This document shows, piece by piece, positions 38,311 to 51,042 of a stretch of DNA of 64,000 nt. The stretch is from contig OZ026569.1 in NCBI GenBank assembly GCA_964020155.1, positions 1,435,471 to 1,499,470 of the forward strand. Direction: 5' to 3'. The notes under the pieces were generated by a model, which ran no database searches, had not been told where the DNA came from, and was given only the letters and a program-made list of their open reading frames with translations. Position 1 is the stretch's first letter. Each line of letters starts with the position of its first letter. The DNA comes from Chondrilla cf. caribensis. Taxonomy: Eukaryota; Porifera; Demospongiae; Chondrillida; Chondrillidae. The position numbers and the translations under genes were made by a program.

Positions 38311-39684
38311 CAGGTTGGTTCGAGTTTCTGTGGTCCGGCGAACATAAAGTTGATCTGCAACTGTGCGCTATATTCGGCAGTGCTTCGGGTTCAGATAGAA
38401 AACTGCTTCAATTTTAAATCCTATACGTGAATTAAAAGATAACGCATTACAACATTGATAACCTTACTAAAATTGTTATTTTCTGAGTGTTAGTAGATTA
38501 GCTATAGCTAAACTAAATAAATTACGAACCTTTGCGTTAGTGCTCCGAACAACAGCCTATCCGGCTAATAAGAACTTCGGTATCACAGTCCTCTGAATTC
38601 TTAAAAATATCGATGTAATAAAGGACAGGTCGACAGACGAGAGCGTACCTTATTCGGTCGACCCGGAAAATCTACTGTCGCATGAGCTAAGCTCGAGGAT
38701 AATTCCAATAGACGCTCACCCTCAGATGCCGAACACGTGATATGCTATATGGGGTGACCGTTAGTCTCGTTCCCAGACCCACTTCCGGCCGCCATTTTAT
38801 TCTGCCGAGATGCATGCAAGCTTTGCCAAAGATCTGTATTGTGCATGACTTCATACACAATACAGTAGCTAGCTACATGTGCAAAGCCAGCTGCATGTAT
38901 ATAATATAATACTAGCTACATGTACATATACAGTATATATACTGGCTAAATGCAGTTCCAGCTACGTACATGTACAGTATTTACCAGCCACAATACTGGT
39001 TATACAGTACAGTATATATACTTAGTATTTAATTTTATTAATTTTACTGGCTACATGTATAGTACTATCTACATGTACAATAGTGGCTACATGTAAAGTA
39101 CACAGTTGCCTTTAAGGTACGGTACCAGCTATGTTCACAGTATACATACTGGCTACATATTATGTACAATGTGGATTACAAATCTATCATTGCTGGAATT
39201 TCTCAGTAAGGCCTAGGTGTTATAGATATATTATAATCTGTCATGCAATGTATGTAAATACTATTAATATAGAAAATCGATAGTTGATGCTTCAGCTTGA
39301 GGCAAATCACTATCTTGTGTTATAAATATTTCATTTTCACGTAATATAATATTTACATAATTGATAATAATAAATACTCAATATTATACATAATACTATC
39401 AGCATTTACTATCTAATATAACTTAATGTTATATATATATAATTAATAATGTACATGTCATGTATAATAAAATGGATTTTTTAAATATTACGTGAAATTC
39501 ATGTTGTCCCTGTATTAAAAAATGATAGGGCAATATGATTTCATGATTTCATATCATTACGATTATTCATTGACAAATTGTAAGTGCAATTCACAAGGAC
39601 TGATATATAATTGCATAAGCTGATGTAAACTAGGATACAAAATTTACAATTCAACTACTCTGAAAATTTCAGAATTCCTGTAGT
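38311..39684. promoter_or_regulatory. Upstream region of gene E and spacer to gene F
   Basis: The likely promoter of E lies in the GC-richer part at 38311-38830. It shares ttccaat(a/t)gacgctcac with the upstream region of C (26246-26265). About 38860-39180 is a degenerate tandem of ctacatgtaca(g)tat. The remainder is AT-rich. Confidence 0.45.
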
Positions 39685-39692
39685 ATGGAAAG

Positions 39693-40062
39693 TAAGGCTG
39701 GGAATCGGCTGAAATTTTCAAATCGATAATCAGTACACAGTAACTGATTGATTAATCGATTAATCACCGGAAGTAATTTAGTGGGCGTAACCGGAAACCA
39801 CTCCCACTTTATTAGACTAAGTAGTCACCCAATAGACATGAAGTGAAGTCCACAGAGTCCTTTTCACAATTCAGGTACTCTTGAAGTACGAAATTGAACC
39901 CGTGTAGTGAAGGTTCTGGTTAATAAGGTGGGGGTGGCTTCCTGGTCTACTCATTTAATTACTTCCTGTGATTAATCGATTTGCTTGTACTATTAACGAT
40001 AATCAGACATGAAATGAATATCGATTGATTAATCGATTAATTGATTAATCGTCCCAGCACTA
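39693..40062. mobile_element. Non-autonomous hAT-type MITE (370 bp)
   Basis: The ends are taaggctggga and the complement of tagtgctggga, flanked by the perfect 8-bp direct repeat atggaaag (39685-39692 and 40063-40070). Eight-base target duplications are the hallmark of hAT elements. Subterminal attaatcgatta motifs are repeated at both ends. It has no coding capacity. It lies just downstream of gene F. Confidence 0.85.
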
Positions 40063-40235
40063 ATGGAAAGAGTGTACTTGTATGTATATTCTGCAGTTGT
40101 TTGTTCTGCAATCAAGCTGGAGAATGTCACCTCACACAGCACATGTATACATGCATGCATGTGTAGACAGGGCAGCACATACATAAATATACAGCCCAAA
40201 CACTGTGTATTACAGTACATATGAGTGTACCAATA

Positions 40236-40549
40236 CTACTCACTGGCATATTGTCTACGAATCAAGTCTTCTCTCATCTCCTTTCCAAGTTGGTTCATTC
40301 GCGGATAGCCTTGTTCTCCAATGAACACATCACAGACTATCTCCAGGGTTTTGAAGGTACCTTGAGCATAGAGGTGGTCATAGAGGAGACCGTTTGCTGA
40401 CTTCCTGTCTAGAGCTCTTTCTATCTTGGTCTCAACTAGTTCTGGGATGACCTGTCTTCTTCGTAACTCTGAAGCTACTTCTTGAGCACCAGCATTTTTC
40501 TTGAAAAGGTTGCAGAATTGTTTCAGAAATGATTCCACAGCTTTCACAC
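40236..40549 (-). CDS. Gene F exon 2: CARD-like domain
   Basis: The product has VESFLKQFCNLFKKNAGAQE, VASELRRRQVIPELVETKIE, RALDRKSANGLLYDHLYAQG and FIGEQGYPRMNQLG, ending at TAG (40236-40238). A good donor (GCCA|gtgagt) lies at 40244, again in phase 1, so splicing to a further exon is possible; none was found downstream, where the hAT MITE sits. Confidence 0.8.
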
Positions 40550-43500
40550 CTATTGTTAAAAACACATAATATACGTAGAAAATATAATAGCATGCACACA
40601 AACACACACACACGCACATGTATACAATACAGTACACCCAAACGTACACTACACAGTTGTGCGGGTACATTGGTCATACACAAATTAACATCCTGTTTAT
40701 ACATACGTACGTACTTGAACACACATGTATATTACACACATACAAAAAGATACAGCCACATATATATGCACACATATATGGACATACACAAACACACAAC
40801 AGAAAAAGTTGGATTGACAAACAAGGCACTTACTAAATAATGCATCTCGGTTACAGCTGTGGAACAAGCTCAAGTAATGGTTCTGTAAGGACTCAGTCTG
40901 GTGCTTCTTCTGGGCTTCAAGATTCTCTAATCTTGCATCCATTCGGTCAAGCTTCTGTTCCAGACTTTCAACACTTCCCTCAAGATTGTCCACTCTTTGT
41001 CGCAGCGTCATGTTGTCCTCGACTGTCTCTGCTACCTGCTTCTCCAGGTATTGAATTCTCCTTTGCATTTCTTCTTTGTCTTTGATCTTCTTCCCCGTCT
41101 CTCCGTCCGCCAGTGTCAGCAGGTACACAATCCTTTCCAACTCGTAGTGTAGACCAAGGTCTAGGGGGGTGATACCTTCGTCATCAGTGGCATTGACGTG
41201 ACAGCCAAATTTCAGCAGCAGTTCTACTGTTTCTTGTTGGTCCTTGGGGGAAATTTCGAGCGGACATGTGCTAACACTCCCATCATGATGGGTGAGGCTG
41301 AGGTGGGGAGCAATCAAGGCAAGATGCAGTGGTGACAGGTTCAAAGATGACTTCTGATTGACATCTGGAACAACTCTTTTTAATATCTGCAATATTTCCG
41401 GTCGACACATGAAAGAGGCAAGCTGAAAAGGAGTCATTTTCTGGTCTTGAATATTCTCTGTTTGAGACAAAGGATCACATCCCCTATCGATAAGAGAGCG
41501 GACAACATCTGGCTTGTTGCTCTTGATAGCAGTGTGAATGGCAAGATCACCCAACGGGTCAACAGCATCCTTTATGGCTCCAAGCTCAATCAGGTCGTTC
41601 ACAATATCGGAATTTCCAGACTCACATGCAAAACAGAGAGCATCTGAGCTGAAGAAATGAGTATTTGCATCAGCTCCAAGCTCAATGAGCTTCTTCACAG
41701 CAGCCCTATTGCCTCGACAGATTGCTAGGATGAGTGGCGGGTAAAGAATCTCCCAGCCTTCCTGCAAGCGATATACTAGTGATCTCACGGCCAGATCATC
41801 AGGAGAGATGTTGCTGCTACGAAAACACGACAGAAGGGAATTACCCTTGTAGTTGGTCAGTACTGCGTCCACCTCCAAATGAATTCGGCTGTATATCGCT
41901 TTCATGGTTTCTGTTGGACATTCACTGTATCCAACAGACACACCGGCACCATGATTACGAAGCAATTTGATAATTTCTCCCTTATTGTCGTAGACTGCTG
42001 CAATCTGGATAGGAAGAGCCCCGTTCCGATTTTCCAAAGTGACACTAGCCCCTAGATCCAGTAATGCCTTGACTGCTTTCATTGAACCTGAGCAAATTGC
42101 AACATGTAGGGGAGGGTCTTCCAGTGGATGGTGGAAGTCAATGTTACAACCATTGGCTGCTAGAACCCGAATGGCTTCCTCAGAATTTTCTCCAGCTGCC
42201 ACCTGCATGGGGGTCAGCCTGCGGCCATCCTTGGATCTCGTGAATGCATTCTTGAGACATCCGAGATCAATCAAAAGTTGCAGAGCTTTTGGGTCGTTAA
42301 GACAGGCTGCGGCATGAATGGGGAGGAATCCAGTATTCGTATCAGCTGCATGGATACTGCAGCCCAATTTGACCATTTCCTTCAAAAAACGAATAGAAAT
42401 CCTATTTGACGCGATGGGCAAAAATCCTGAATTCTTGTGTGGAGTGTAAGGTACTGCAAAGGTGCAACTGAAGTTGATGGGACCCATTTTGAAATGCATA
42501 GGAATTTCGGTTTTACTGAGTGGCGGAGATGGTGTAAGCTTGATTTGCCGGGAGTGGAAGCGAGCCTGGAGTGCAAAGTGCAATAGGCTGAATTCGGAGC
42601 AATATTCCGGGAGAATGCATTTTGATCGAACAAGTTCTTTCAGCACATTGAGTTCCCCATGGAGCACGGCCGTACAGTAGGGATTGATCATTGAACCTGT
42701 GTTCTCCTGGTACGGTGATAGACCTGCTTGTATGAGGGTTGAAATGACATCAGATGCGCCACACTCGGCAGCAAAATGAAGAGCTGACTTATCTCGTTTG
42801 CTGACAATCAGGGGATTGGCTCCGAGTTTGAGCAGGACCTTTAAAGCAGCAACACAATTTCCTGCAGCAGCAGCATGGAAGGGTGTGACTAGATTATCAT
42901 TTGGACTATCATCCACTTTACATCCAAGCTTGACCAATGTTGAGATCACGTGGAACTGCCCCTCGTATGCTGCTATGTGGAGTGCATCAATCCCCCTTGA
43001 AGACTGGAGGTCGAAGCTTGGCAGCTTAGCTAATACATCAATACACCGGAGATTACCATATTCGGCAGCGATTACAAGTGGTGTACATGCGCGTGATCCA
43101 CTGGGACTCATGACAGCATTAACATCACAACCCGCCTCAACTAGGGTGGGGATTAGACGATGGCGATCCAAACGTGCAGCTAGGTGGAGGAGGCCATAAT
43201 TTCCATTGGATGCAGGTGGTTGTAAGCTGGGTTGAGCTCCATTCGATATTAGTGCCTTCAGGAACGGGAGATCGTTTGCAAGGACAGCGACAAAGAGTGG
43301 CGTAAAGAAATGAACGTCTTGGTATAGGGTGCTGTGGATATTCTGTGGTCCAAGTGTGGGCAATAGAGCATTTGACAGGCCCTTTTGACAAAATGATGCA
43401 TATTTTCCCATTAAATTGAAATACAAATAGTTATCAGGATGCTCAATTTCCCTCTTCCCAAGTCGATAGAAATGAATCGCCTCCAGTGACCACCTATAGA

Positions 43501-43774
43501 CCATTAATATCATCTTAGTAAAACCTTCCGCTAAGTCCTTGGCAGTTACTTCATGACCAAAAGTCACATCCCAGTCTTCCACACAGCTCATCTGGAGGTG
43601 CAAATGTATGAAGAAATCCTCACTACGCTGGCGATAAGCTAGAACATGGATCGGATAGACTCCAAACACATCCGGTTGTCTGAACTGAGATGAGCCGAAT
43701 TCACTGTGTTTGCTGTAGTACTGCAGGGATTCCAGGTCCCCTCTCCAGCAAGCCAAGTGGATCTTGTTACCCAT
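40236..43774 (-). CDS. Gene F: intact ankyrin-coiled coil-CARD gene
   Basis: The start is set at MGNKIHLACWRGD (43772-43774). The frame extends 22 codons upstream to another Met, but all paralogs begin at MGN. Exon 1 (43774-40834) has 980 codons plus one base, fully open. It encodes the N-terminal ankyrin-like unit, a spacer, about 20 repeats and a long coiled coil near residues 895-955 (EEMQRRIQYLEKQVAETVED, then LRQRVDNLEGSVESLEQKLD). About 40 residues near 410-455 are an insertion not seen in B, C or E. The donor GCATTATTTA|gtaagt and acceptor aacaatag|GTGTGAAAG are phase 1, and exon 2 (40549-40236) is CARD-like. The product is about 1084 residues. No transmembrane segment is seen; a signalling role is inferred. 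Confidence 0.85.
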
Positions 43775-45226
43775 TGCAATTGTACGACATTGAGCATGCA
43801 CGTGCCAAAGCCCGACAAAAATGCTGCTTGTACTCTTCAAATGATAACTATTCGAGTAATAGCAGGGTCTGTGGGAGAATTAAGAGAAGGATAAAATTAA
43901 TTGTCAATCAGTCATACGTACCTACAGTAAAATCTCAATACTCTGACAATCTTCAGGACAAGCAATACATTACTGATTACAAGGGTTTTAATTATTATAT
44001 CAGGGAAATTTCCATAGCATAGCCTATAATGGTGGAGAATGTGGATGAACTATAGAGGATGTTGGATTGTGGCAGCTCCACTGTAACTGCACGTCAAATA
44101 TATATACGGAGGGTTGAATAAACGATGTCCACTGTAGCAGCGCATGCGGTAATACATGCGTGACAGGGAAAGGTTATCAGCTAAAAGATACTTGTACAAC
44201 TTGTACAATGTCCAATTAATATTACTCGACGAAATTTACTCGAGAGTTGCTCGAGATATAAGCTTGATAACGTTACTGCGGTAATTGGGGATACAGTCAG
44301 ACAACGTGTGACGTACGTACATGCTTCAAAGAATCTACCGTTGTGATAAGGTAATCTAACGTAACACACTTGAACCATGGACCCTATATAGATGCTTGAA
44401 CAATTACCGTTTACGAGCTAGAGGTCATGAGTCTTTGAAATCTTCGAAACGGCAATCTGATTAATTCACTAATACTTTCTGCCTTGAAGGGTTACGACTG
44501 ATCACTGAAATCCAGGATCTGAAACTTTACAAAATATCAAGGAGTAGGATCAAGTGTTCGCAGAAATATTCTGCCTTCGAAATTTATTGGATAAAGGTCA
44601 ATAATCGTCTTGTATCCATTTGTTCCAAATAACGCTCACCTATTGATGGTGTATCATAACAGACCCTAGATAGGGTCTATGGTTTTATTGGAAGTACCCT
44701 GCCCAGTGGCTACATCAACCTCGCGATCCTGCATTACTATCAGATTCTATATCTTATGTTTAATTTCATATTATGTGTATCGATATATATAATAATTATA
44801 TTTTTTATTATTATAAACTTCGAATTCAATGAGAATTATATAATATTATAATAATTATTGATTTATATAACTATACATATAATATACTATAATATAATAC
44901 ATTCCCAAGGTGCTATAATATCCACTGATCATTTGCCATCAATATAATCCTGGCCTACAGCTAATTAACTAAATTATATATTCTCAATATCAATTATTTA
45001 TAAAATATTATACTTATAGAATACATAATGCGTATTTGTCTGAATGTTACGAACATTAATCTTGATGTAACTTTGAATTAAACAATGCCATGATCAAACA
45101 TTCTCATAATGACCAGTGTAATTAACAAATATGCCCAATTATTATCATTATAATTAAATTAGTCATTGTTGACACCTTGTAATAACTAATAAATGAACTA
45201 AAAATGTGACGTTTGCCCAGAGAATG
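43775..45226. promoter_or_regulatory. Upstream region of gene F; 3' flank of the RBMS gene
   Basis: The F promoter is expected in about 43775-44650. The palindrome agaccctagatagggtct is at about 44664-44681. From 44750 the sequence is AT-rich; a minus-strand AATAAA (about 44802) could serve the RBMS transcript. No gene is seen. Confidence 0.4.
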
Positions 45227-45273
45227 TTAAAAAGGCCACATCTGCCCTCCAGGGTCCTCAGCGAGCACTGTCC
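45227..45273 (-). CDS. RBMS: RBMS terminal coding exon (proposed)
   Basis: A strong pyrimidine tract and ctgcag|GG precede [14 protein letters not shown] and TAA (45227-45229). The frame fits only if the previous exon uses the gtatgt donor at 46048, giving [12 protein letters not shown]. With the nearer gtgagt donor the join is out of this frame. The similarity of this end to known RBMS C-termini is weak. Confidence 0.5.
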
Positions 45274-46654
45274 CTGCAGTTGGGGAGAAAGAGAGGGACA
45301 AGAGATGAAGTGGGAAGAATGACGGGGGAGGACGAGGGAAGGGAGGATAGGTACATTGGTAGGAGGATGGTGAGTGATGGGAAAACGGTGTGAGTAAGTG
45401 ATGGGAGGATGGTGAGAATGAGAGTGATTGAGGAAAGTGAGTGATGGTAGGATGGTGAGAATGAGAGTGATTGAGGAAAGTGAGTGATGGGAGGATGGTG
45501 AGAATGATCAACAAGAGTAAGTGATGGGATGATGGTGAGAATTGTGAGTGATCGAGGAGGGTGAGTGATAGGATGATGGTGAGAATGGCTAGAGTGATTG
45601 AGGAGGGTGAGTGATGGGAGGACGGTGAGAGTGATTGAGTGTGAGTGTGAGTGTGATAAGATGGTAGTTGCAGTATGAGGATGATAACAAGAGAATAAGA
45701 GAGTGAGAGTCTAGTGATCCATGAGAGTGACTGGGAAGGGTTACAGTGATGGGGAGTTGAGAGAGGAACTACAAAAGTGAAAGTGGACCATTCGAGGTTT
45801 GGGACAGTTGAACAGACAACAGAGAGGGTCACACAGCACTCACATGGATACATATCCAGTGTGGTAGTAGGAAACCTGTGTCATGTTACGGTCATCAAGT
45901 CCAGCATTGTCCTGGGAAGAGCAGCGAAAGAATAACAAATTCACAAGTACTGAAAGTCTGATCCAGTGCACACACACACACACAGAAGGCACACTGATAT
46001 CACCAGTAACACATTATCAACTTGCGTATGCAAAATTAAAACACATACTCACTTGTTGGTGTATGTGAGTGCCGCCCACCGACCAAGGGGCATATTGGTT
46101 GTTCTGCTGTGGTGCTGTAACAACGTGATACTGTGTTCCGCCATGAGTACCCCCAGTATAGCCACTGGTGGATGATATGGCCAAGTGACCCATCTGAGCC
46201 GTCAGCTGAGGTACAGCAGGCTGTGGACCGTGCATGTTGTCCACAATGGTGTTCCCTCCCAGGGGACTCTGTGGTGGAGGAGGGGGGGGGGTTACATGGT
46301 GAATGTTGAATCTTATGTCAATAAAGGGTGGAGTAATACCAGAAGAACACACCACAACAATGGTGACGCCATATTACTGATATTTTAGTGTTGGGGGACA
46401 ACACAGAAAATATGTATGCAGGGAGTCTTTCTTCATACGCACAGTGAATTCTTGTTAATCTGCAACAATTTGTTTTCAGAAATAAAAATTTCGGTTTGTT
46501 CATTACATTGTTGCTGTAAATTGTGGTGGATGAAGCAGTGAAGGATTAACAAGAATTCACTGTATGTATATACATCACACATCTTTACCTCATCTTTAAC
46601 TGGAATAAATACCCTAGTAAACAGCCAAACACAAAAAATTTACATACACAACAC

Positions 46655-46690
<36 letters not shown>

Positions 46691-47769
46691 AAGCAATTGG
46701 ACAAATATACACACTAACTACACTCACAGAAGGAGGAATGATGTAGGGGGTCTGCCAGGGAGCGCTTTGTACACTAGGGTAGGTTTGCATCACTGGAGCA
46801 GCTGCTACATAGGGCTGGGAGGGAGAGAGCAACAACACTGGTGAACAACCGATGTGCAGTCAGGTGAGACATGAATCATTATCCTAACACTGTAAGTACG
46901 TAATATCATAGAAGAAAACAGGAACAAAGTGCCCCTAGGAACAGTTATTATACACATCAATCACACCATACTATACTGTGTAGGTACAGCTATTGTGGCT
47001 AAATCCATTGAGCTAGTATGGTAAAAGACATATAGCTGGAGAGTCAGATTGTGTGATTGGGAAAGCAGTTACAGGTCATCAATGCAATTGGGCAAATGCA
47101 CTACAGATTCACCTGGTTAACAGGCTTTGTTATCAAACACCACTTCACTAAAAACAGTACACAGTTGTGTCTGGCACAACCAGGTGAACACAATATGCGT
47201 AAGTAGCTGTTTACACATCAAATAGTAGATTTACAAATCACAGCTACACACAATAGATAAACACACACACAGTACATGCTCCAGTGCGCCTTGGAAGGAG
47301 GGAAATGCACACTTTACTCAATACACAGACATACGTACATAGGTATACAAGATATACACAAGAGTGCTCAAACCATCAGGGTACATGCTACGGTGTACAG
47401 GGGCTGAAGGCGACTGAGCTGTTCAGCTACCCTAGCAGTTGGACATATTTCACTAACTTGAAGATTCAAGGTCTTTACTATAGAATACTTGACCACATAT
47501 TATACTATCCACATACATATCTACTGTATGTACATAATATGTAAAATGCACACAATGTACGTACATCTAGTACGTACATACTGTACTACATACTGTACTA
47601 TAGAAGATGTGAGATAGTGAGACGTGTGCATGAGGACCACTCACCTGTGTGGGTAACTGTTGCACAATGCCTCTCCCACCAGTCATGACTGGTTGGGACA
47701 TAAACATAGAAGGATCGTACATGTACTGTGAAGAAAGAGAAAATAATAATAACAGCAATATGTGTGCAT

Positions 47770-47840
<71 letters not shown>

Positions 47841-49260
47841 TTTACAATATCTATGAGTACACGGTTTTGCCTTCTTGTATATACATGTGTCTATGGGGGT
47901 GGGGGTGGGGTATGTGTGTGTTGGTATCTGTATGTACATGTGTTTGTGTGTGTGCGTGTGTGAGGGGGGTTGCATGGTGCGTGGACAAGTGGATACATGT
48001 GCACATAAAGAACAATTCAACTGAATGAGGTGAGGTTAACAATTAAGGTCAGTTCAGTGAATGACAGTGAAGAGCAAGCTTGAGGAAATGACCATGTCAC
48101 AATAGAAGCAGCAATGATGGTCTGAATGGTGATCCAAGGCGGGGTCAGAAACAGCTCGGGGCAACAAAACAGGGATGGACACTACTTTTAAGTACTTACT
48201 GTACACATATAAACCTACTAAAGTACATCCAGGCACTATACATGAAGGTCAGGGGTTCATGACAAGACAACTGACACCAACAGACACTGTCAGTGAGTGG
48301 CAGAAGGTGGCAGTGTTGTCCACAAAACTTCAAACAAATGATCACTAGAGCCCCCAGTTCTCAACAACCCCCCAGTTTTCAACAACCCTCAGTTCTCAGG
48401 GACCCCCAGTTCTCAACAACCCCAGTTCTCAACAACCCCCAGTTCTCAACAACCCCCAGTTCTCAACAACCCCCAGTTCTCAACAACCCCAGTTCTCAAC
48501 AACCCCAGTTCTCAATGACCCCCAGTTCTCAACAACCCCCAGTTCTCAATGACCCCCAGTTCTCAACAACCCCCAATTCTCAACTACAGTACATATTCTT
48601 TTAGAACAACCACTTTATCAGACATAACTACATATGTACTAACTGTGTGCTCACCACAAGACTACCATCAAACATTACTAATCTGCACAATAGTGAATAA
48701 ATTTAATTAATCAATTGAAGAATGTTATCACTACAAACAACAATTGTTGACTACAAAGTGAGGTGGTGAGGTCGTACAAAGTGAGGTGGTGAGGTTGTAC
48801 AAAGTGAGGTGGTGAGGTTGTGCAAGGTGAAGTGGTGAGGTTGTACAAGGGGAGGTGGTGAGGTTGTACAAGGTGAGGTGGTGAGGTTGTACAAAGTGAA
48901 GTGGTGAGGTTGTACAAGGTGAAGTGGTGAGGTTGTACAAAGTGAAGCGGTGAGGTTGTACAAGGGGAGGTGGCGAGGTTGTACAAGGGGAGGTGGTGAG
49001 GTTGTACAAGGTGAGATTCAACAGTACACTCCCAACAATGGTACCTCTCATTACACTGGAGGTATACAAGTAAACATTGAGGGCCAGATATGTAACAGCT
49101 ACGACCATTAGGTTGCTTGAGTAACTTGAGTAACAAGACTTGGAGATAAGTGTTCAGTTTTTAAGAAATTCCATACTACTGTGACAGTGAGATTGATGAG
49201 TTGATGGATTTGAATGAGTGAACAGTTAGGCATTTACTATCACTTTTTGTGAGTCTAGGG

Positions 49261-49324
<64 letters not shown>

Positions 49325-50362
49325 CTTGAGGGTACTTCCACTTGGGTGACTTCAGTTTCTTCTTGCTGCTCCCACAGTCTGCAAACTTTACCAAAAGAGG
49401 CTCAGGAGAACCTATGTACAACCATTGAGATGTACCATACAGTTCATATGTACATATACGGATGCACAAGCATAACATGCATACGTACATATACTACATA
49501 CATACATATGAACCTAGCCCATATAGCTTATAACCTGCACACAGTAATTGAGAAGGATCTCAGTGTGATACAACTAATTAATCCCTAGATTAATCTTAGA
49601 AATGGTAAAAAGTACAATCCGTGAAACAGCAAGCACTACTCAAACCATAAGTTACAGAACAGATGTGAGCAAGCACAGGATTCAAACCCTCATGAGATCA
49701 TACTGCACTGATGTTAGACCACATCGATGAAATTACGTACTCTATTTTGTCTAATGATCAAGCAAGCAGAGTGGACCAGTTGCGGTCACTCAGTAAGTAC
49801 ACTCACACATACTGCACGTGTAAACAATAGCCCTAGACTGTTACACTGAGTGATACTGGTTATCAAGTACAAACACATTCTTCACCAAGCTCCACCAACA
49901 ATGGGATCGTTTTACAAGGTTACATGTTACAGGACATGATCACTATCTGTGGGTACACTGTAATACAGTACATGTGTTATCAATTACAGATAATACTTGT
50001 AACACAAACTACATTTGATTATGAAGTGTAAAACCGTTTGGGATAAGTACACTCATAAGCTTGTCCCGCAAACAAAACATTGTCTAAATGACAAGCATTC
50101 CTGAAATCAGCGTCCTGTTGTGTAGCACAACACACAGGGGTGGTCGTATTACAGACAGCTTATATCTGTTACGCACACATGTACACAGGTTAAGGTAATA
50201 GGTATTGATAATCAACAATTTAAATACCATTAAAAATGCACATGATAAACACACATGCACACTGTGTGTTCGTATGTGCATATGTGCTTGAATGCGTGCA
50301 TCCCCTAAAACATATTACACTGAAGTTTCAAATTAATCTGTCCATAAGAGAATGGTTCCACC

Positions 50363-50395
<33 letters not shown>

Positions 50396-50978
50396 AGTGC
50401 ATACGATACAAACACCAAATGATACCAGTTGCAAAATAGGCAGAAATAAAGCAACAAGATAACTACATTCTGTGGATAAGTACCCACATTGGTAGGTCCA
50501 CATATGTACTGGATGTATTAGTTGCTATTAGGAACTGGCACTGCACTTGGACATATGGGAATACGTATACACTGAACATACGGTATACATAGGTACATAT
50601 TGGCTAGGTGTGGAATACCAGCATTACCACATCCACAGTACACACGTACCTGGATGCATGGTTGAGTTCAGCCTTGCAATGGCCTTTTCACATGCCTCTC
50701 TAGACTCTAATCTACACGAGAGAGAGAGAGACAGGAGGGGAGGAGTGATGGGATATACAACAAGGGATAATGCTGCATACATCATTGCACAGAATAAAGG
50801 TTTCAGACTACCTTTACCCTACAGCAGACAACCTTCATGGTGAAACATGTAGGAGATATGCTATTAAAATTATGACAATGTGCTTGTATGCTATAATACA
50901 TACATATTTTCGAGTATACACTTTGAAGAAGAGTCACATGACCTTCCTGTACACTGTAGAGGGTGTAAATCACCAGCA

Positions 50979-51042
<64 letters not shown>

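Noticed and set aside
40697..40836. Extension of the F frame past the donor at 40833
   Set aside because: The residues after the donor are low-complexity (CMCVIYMCVQV) and the spliced CARD exon is conserved in all relatives.
45227..45853. 208-codon Ser/Leu/His-rich minus frame
   Set aside because: Most of it crosses a GA-rich tandem repeat; only the last 14 codons are proposed as the RBMS end.
48370..49015. Possible CRISPR-like regular array
   Set aside because: Units are contiguous tandem copies without unique spacers, in an animal-type genome; these are minisatellites.
48731..49136. Three overlapping LVQPHHL-repeat frames
   Set aside because: The 23-bp minisatellite unit has no stop in any frame; this is a repeat artefact.
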